Assembly (NCBI GenBank): GCA_027016965.1
Contig: JALURI010000192.1
Coordinates: 1-9,441, forward strand
DNA from: Geoglobus sp.
GTDB lineage: Archaea > Halobacteriota > Archaeoglobi > Archaeoglobales > Archaeoglobaceae
DNA length: 9,441 bases
Direction: 5' to 3'
The translations under genes were made by a program, and so were the position numbers. Below, piece after piece: positions 6,991 to 9,441 of this stretch. Position 1 is the stretch's first letter; every line of letters begins with the position of its first letter. The notes under the pieces were generated by a model that was given only the letters and a program-made list of their open reading frames with translations, had not been told where the DNA came from and did not search any database.

Positions 6991-7775
6991 GAGATCCACC
7001 TCTTTCTTCTCTTGTAGGACTTAACATCCTGATAGCTGATTCTTCCAGCCTCCCCAATGCCAAGATAATAATTCTGAACATCCGGATTCTTGATCAGTTT
7101 TTCTGATGTGCCGTGAAGAACAACTCTACCACCCTCTATAACATATCCGTAGTCTGCTATTTCAAGTGCTTTTTTCACATTCTGCTCTGCAAGCACAACA
7201 GTCAACCCCTCACTCTCATTTATCTGTTTTATCGTTTTAAAAACCTCTGTAACAACCTTTGGAGCCAGACCAAGAGATGGTTCGTCCAGTAGTAGCACAT
7301 CTGGCTTTGAAATCAGTGCTCGTCCAATCACCAGCATTTGCTGCTCACCACCACTAAGCAGTCCTGATTTTATTTTTCTTCTTTCCTTGAGTCTTGGAAA
7401 ATAATTGTAAACGAATTCAAGTGCATCTTTTGGGTCGAGGCTTCTCCTTCCATACAGCCCTGCAAGCAGGTCTTCTTCCACGGTAAGCTCCTCAAAAACA
7501 CTTCTTCCTTCATGCACATATATTATGCCGAGTTTTGCAATCTCCTCAGGTGGGAAGTTATCTATCCTTTTTCCGTTGAACTGTATGTAGCCATTGCTTA
7601 CCCTTCCCCTCTCCATTCTGATTACTCCGGATACTGCTTTAAGAATTGTGCTCTTTCCTGCTCCATTGGCTCCAAGAATTGCCACTATGCTTCCGTCAGG
7701 CACCTCCATAGAGACTCCCTTTACAACTAAAATAAAGGGATCGAAAGTTACCTCTACATTGTTGAGTAGCAACAC
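6987..7775 (-). CDS. livF: HAAT-family ABC transporter ATPase, LivF type
   Basis: A 262-residue ABC ATPase starting MLLLNNVEVTF. Motifs: Walker A GANGAGKST (35-43), signature LSGGEQQ (140-146), Walker B VLLLDE (160-165) and LAEQN (196-200), where Gln replaces the H-loop His as is usual for LivF. The block IIYVHEGRSVFEELTVEEDL matches the LivF YVPEGR region with His for Pro. The C-terminus ends in a basic tail, GRISYQDVKSYKRRKRWIS, longer than in E. coli LivF and similar to tails I recall in ligase-linked liv operons. I choose the GTG at 7775 because GAGGAGGT (7792-7785) lies 9 nt upstream. The longer frame to a TTG at 7844 would add a hydrophilic, non-family leader with no SD and would overlap the binding-protein gene. 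Confidence 0.91.
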   Translation of the reverse strand: MLLLNNVEVTFDPFILVVKGVSMEVPDGSIVAILGANGAGKSTILKAVSGVIRMERGRVSNGYIQFNGKRIDNFPPEEIAKLGIIYVHEGRSVFEELTVEEDLLAGLYGRRSLDPKDALEFVYNYFPRLKERRKIKSGLLSGGEQQMLVIGRALISKPDVLLLDEPSLGLAPKVVTEVFKTIKQINESEGLTVVLAEQNVKKALEIADYGYVIEGGRVVLHGTSEKLIKNPDVQNYYLGIGEAGRISYQDVKSYKRRKRWIS

Positions 7776-7784
7776 TTTCTCGAT

Positions 7785-7792
7785 ACCTCCTC
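7785..7792 (-). promoter_or_regulatory. Shine-Dalgarno site fixing the livF start
   Basis: GAGGAGGT on the minus strand, 9 nt before the GTG at 7775. It lies inside the longer possible reading frame and argues that translation starts downstream of it. Confidence 0.7.
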
Positions 7793-7833
7793 GGTTCCTT
7801 GATTTCTGATTTACCCTACCACTCTGATTAATA

Positions 7834-9120
7834 TTACCAGCCAAGCCACTCAGGTCTTCTTCCTACATCAACCCATCCGTCACTTGCCATCTTGTACTTT
7901 CCATTCTCTATTCTGAGAACGAGCGTCTTGGTTGTAGGTCTGTGGTCTGTTGAAGTATATGTTACAGGTGGTGAAATCTCACCTTCTATCACCTTGTCCT
8001 TCCAGGTTTCCATGGCTTTCTTGACGTTCTCGCCTGAAATCTCTCCGAACTTAGCCTTTGCCTCCTGCAATCCGAGAGCAGCAGTCCTGACGTTGAGCCA
8101 TCCTCTGATGAAGGGTGACGCAGGGAACTCTTCAGGACCATATTCCTCAATTGATTTCCTGAGGGTCTTCAGACCCGGAGCCTCGCTTTCAAATCCCCAG
8201 TAGTAATGACCGGTGGCACCATGAACGTTCTCAGCACCCTCACCAGCCAGTCTAATTAGATTCTCATCATGTCCCCACTGGTTCATGGTAAGGATTGCAC
8301 CAACATCGAATTTTTTCATATCCTTTGCAATAACTGCCCCCGATCCAACCGTGTTGCCAAACCAGACAAAGTCAGCTCCAAAGTTCTTTATGGCAAGTAC
8401 CTGGGATGAGGTATCTGTTGCTCTCAATCCAACATTCTGGTCATCACCAATCTCAAAGCCAAGTTCCTTTGCAAGCTCTTTAACTGCTTTTATCGGAGCT
8501 CTTGCATATGCGGAGTTAAAATCATAAGCACAGACGAGCCTTGGACTTCTGTTCTCTCCTTCCTTCTCCCACCATTCCTTCATCCACATAACAGCCGCTC
8601 TTGCCTGATCGGAATAACTTGCCACAGGATAGAAGTTATATGGCGTTTTTGATGGATCGTTTAGATGAGATGAGTAGCTTGCTGAAATGTAAACGATCCT
8701 GTCCTTGGCAACTTCTTTCGAAAGCGCTTCAGTGTCTCCGGTTCCCCACCCAACAATAACCGCTGGATTGTACTGGGATTTGTACCTGTTGTATACTGAA
8801 ACTGCCTCTGGAACCTTGTAGCCATAATCTGTTCCAACAAGGTCTATCTCTCCCACTCCTGGAATACCACCTTCTTTCTCGTTTATCCACCTTGCGCAGT
8901 TCTTAGCTCCTTCTGAATACGGGACACCAACTCCAGATGTTGGACCTGAAAGGTCAAACAGGGCAGGAACAACAAATTCTTTGGCTGCCTCCGGAGTTGG
9001 GGTTCCGGCTGGTGTTGGTGTTGGTGTCGGCTTTGCAGGCTGCTGGGTAGCACAACCTGCCAAGAATGCTGAGGCGGCTGCACCTCCAACCATTACCAAA
9101 AACTGCCTTCTTGATACCAT
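7834..9120 (-). CDS. Substrate-binding lipoprotein of HAAT-type ABC importer (periplasmic-binding-protein type I, LivK-like), Tat-exported
   Basis: 428 residues. The N-terminus MVSRRQFLVMVGGAAASAFLAGC holds a twin-arginine motif (SRRQFL, 3-8), a hydrophobic stretch and a lipobox LAGC with Cys23, so it is likely exported folded and lipid-anchored outside the membrane. A Pro/Thr linker (about 28-42) separates the anchor from the binding domain, which begins EFVVPALFDLSGPTSGVGVPY and continues AKNCARWINEKEGGIPGVG, typical of the LivK/Peripla_BP_6 family. AVIVGWGTGDTEALSKEVAKDRIVYISAS (about 117-145) is the usual ligand-cleft region. It captures the substrate for LivHMGF. I choose the ATG at 9120 because AAGGAGGGG sits 7 nt before it. 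The in-frame ATG at 9150 would put ten charged residues before the signal and lies upstream of the predicted transcript start. The ligand is not deducible by eye. Confidence 0.92.
   Translation of the reverse strand: MVSRRQFLVMVGGAAASAFLAGCATQQPAKPTPTPTPAGTPTPEAAKEFVVPALFDLSGPTSGVGVPYSEGAKNCARWINEKEGGIPGVGEIDLVGTDYGYKVPEAVSVYNRYKSQYNPAVIVGWGTGDTEALSKEVAKDRIVYISASYSSHLNDPSKTPYNFYPVASYSDQARAAVMWMKEWWEKEGENRSPRLVCAYDFNSAYARAPIKAVKELAKELGFEIGDDQNVGLRATDTSSQVLAIKNFGADFVWFGNTVGSGAVIAKDMKKFDVGAILTMNQWGHDENLIRLAGEGAENVHGATGHYYWGFESEAPGLKTLRKSIEEYGPEEFPASPFIRGWLNVRTAALGLQEAKAKFGEISGENVKKAMETWKDKVIEGEISPPVTYTSTDHRPTTKTLVLRIENGKYKMASDGWVDVGRRPEWLGW
9001..9036 (-). repeat. Low-complexity DNA encoding the Pro/Thr lipoprotein linker
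   Basis: Short GGTGTT-type tandem units on the plus strand encode PTPTPTPAGTPTP in the binding protein. Such linkers hold archaeal lipoproteins away from the membrane. The repeat units could vary in length between strains by slippage, always in multiples that keep the frame if whole codons change. Confidence 0.6.
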
Positions 9121-9125
9121 CTTCC

Positions 9126-9134
9126 CCCCTCCTT
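9126..9134 (-). promoter_or_regulatory. Strong Shine-Dalgarno site of the binding-protein gene
   Basis: AAGGAGGGG on the minus strand, with GGAGG 7 nt before the ATG at 9120. It decides the start in favour of the twin-arginine signal peptide form and fits high expression of the first gene of the operon. Confidence 0.75.
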
Positions 9135-9161
9135 TTATTACATCTTCCATGATTAATTCTA

Positions 9162-9174
9162 CTTAAATATTTCG
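9162..9174 (-). promoter_or_regulatory. BRE/TATA promoter of the transporter operon
   Basis: The minus strand reads CGAAA (9174-9170), a BRE-like element, followed directly by TATTTAAG (9169-9162). Initiation about 26 nt downstream would fall near 9140, leaving a leader of about 20 nt that contains the SD for the ATG at 9120. It overlaps ATATCGAA, which resembles the half-site of the palindrome at 352-372. Confidence 0.55.
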
Positions 9175-9215
9175 ATATGTTTCAGGTTACGTGAATATCA
9201 GTCTTTCGAAAAATT

Positions 9216-9231
9216 CCAAAATGTTAAAATA
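9216..9231 (+). promoter_or_regulatory. BRE/TATA promoter of the paaK-like gene
   Basis: On the plus strand CCAAAATG precedes TTAAAATA (9224-9231). Its centre is about 26 nt before the ATG at 9254, predicting a leaderless or nearly leaderless mRNA. Only a weak GGTG lies upstream of the start. This promoter diverges from that of the transporter operon within about 130 bp. Confidence 0.45.
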
Positions 9232-9253
9232 TGATGGATGGTGAAATTGACGT

Positions 9254-9441
9254 ATGCTGGATGTTCTTAAAGAGCAGCTTGCCAGAAACTATCAGCACCC
9301 CTTTTACAGAAAAAAATTTGAAGAAGCAGGGTTGAAACCAGCAGAAATCAAATCAGTGGAGGATTTCCAGAAAATTCCCTTTATGACAAGGGAGGATCTG
9401 AATACAGCATTTACCTCAGAGAATTTCGGGGGGTTCATGAG
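9254..9441 (+). CDS. paaK: Phenylacetate-CoA ligase family protein, N-terminal part (continues beyond window)
   Basis: I translated the first 62 codons. [39 protein letters not shown] matches the N-terminal block of PaaK-family adenylate-forming ligases (NVPFYRxxFxxAGLxPxDIxSLEDLxKLPFTxKxDLR). Family role: an aryl acid such as phenylacetate plus ATP and CoA gives aryl-CoA, AMP and pyrophosphate. The leader before HPFY is short (about 15 residues). The ATP-binding motifs lie outside the window, so activity cannot be judged. The gene is transcribed away from the transporter operon, from a shared intergenic region. In other anaerobes, ligase-containing liv operons are often neighboured by a paaK gene, which supports a linked role. 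PaaK-family members also include ligases for other acids, so the exact substrate is open. Confidence 0.8.
   Translation, partial: MLDVLKEQLARNYQHPFYRKKFEEAGLKPAEIKSVEDFQKIPFMTREDLNTAFTSENFGGFM

Noticed and set aside
7892..8203. Plus-strand open frame of 103 codons opposite the binding-protein gene
   Set aside because: No recognisable domain, no SD, and fully covered by a confidently identified gene on the other strand.
9001..9036. Short GGTGTT repeats considered as a microsatellite or CRISPR-like array
   Set aside because: They are coding and explain the Pro/Thr linker; there are no spacers and no repeat of array length.
1..9441. Mobile elements, CRISPR arrays, tRNA or rRNA genes, frameshifted genes
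   Set aside because: No transposase, terminal repeats, repeat-spacer units or structured-RNA signatures seen, and all large genes read through intact with the expected motifs.

Overview
The window looks like chromosomal DNA of a euryarchaeon, most likely a member of the Archaeoglobales (Archaeoglobus, Ferroglobus or Geoglobus type). Upstream elements read as archaeal BRE/TATA boxes about 26 nt before inferred starts, at least two genes look leaderless, and other genes have strong Shine-Dalgarno (SD) sequences. GTG and TTG starts occur, and the binding protein has a twin-arginine lipoprotein signal followed by a Pro/Thr linker as in many archaeal surface lipoproteins. The genus is an inference from protein style and gene order, not proven here.

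Layout. Nearly everything is on the minus strand, so transcription runs from right to left. From the right edge: the 5' end of a phenylacetate-CoA ligase-like gene (paaK-like) on the plus strand diverges from a tight six-gene operon. That operon is a substrate-binding lipoprotein, livF, livG, a 664-residue AMP-forming acyl-CoA synthetase, livH and livM (7834-9120 down to 2278-3324). Genes overlap by a few bases or lie 1-58 bp apart. A T-rich stretch after livM probably ends this unit. A second unit, gctA-gctB (a glutaconate-type CoA-transferase with an ATGA overlap), follows with its own promoter region. At the left edge is a PadR-family repressor gene, partial, with its own promoter. Between gctB and padR sits a perfect 10-bp inverted repeat that can act as a DNA operator and, in RNA, as a terminator hairpin.

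How it fits together. A HAAT-type (branched-chain-amino-acid-like) ABC importer has an acyl-CoA ligase built into its operon. Flanking it are a second ligase (PaaK family) and a CoA-transferase, which are two further ways of making a CoA thioester. The best reading is an uptake-and-activation locus for an organic acid, plausibly an aromatic or fatty/branched-chain acid, under PadR control (PadR proteins often respond to phenolic or aromatic acids). The substrate cannot be read from the sequence. No mobile element, CRISPR array, tRNA or rRNA was seen, and no gap exceeds about 170 bp. I did not find a wholly new system. The most interesting points are the dual-purpose palindrome, half-site resemblances to it at the other minus-strand promoters, the altered glycine motifs in LivM, and corrected start sites for several genes.
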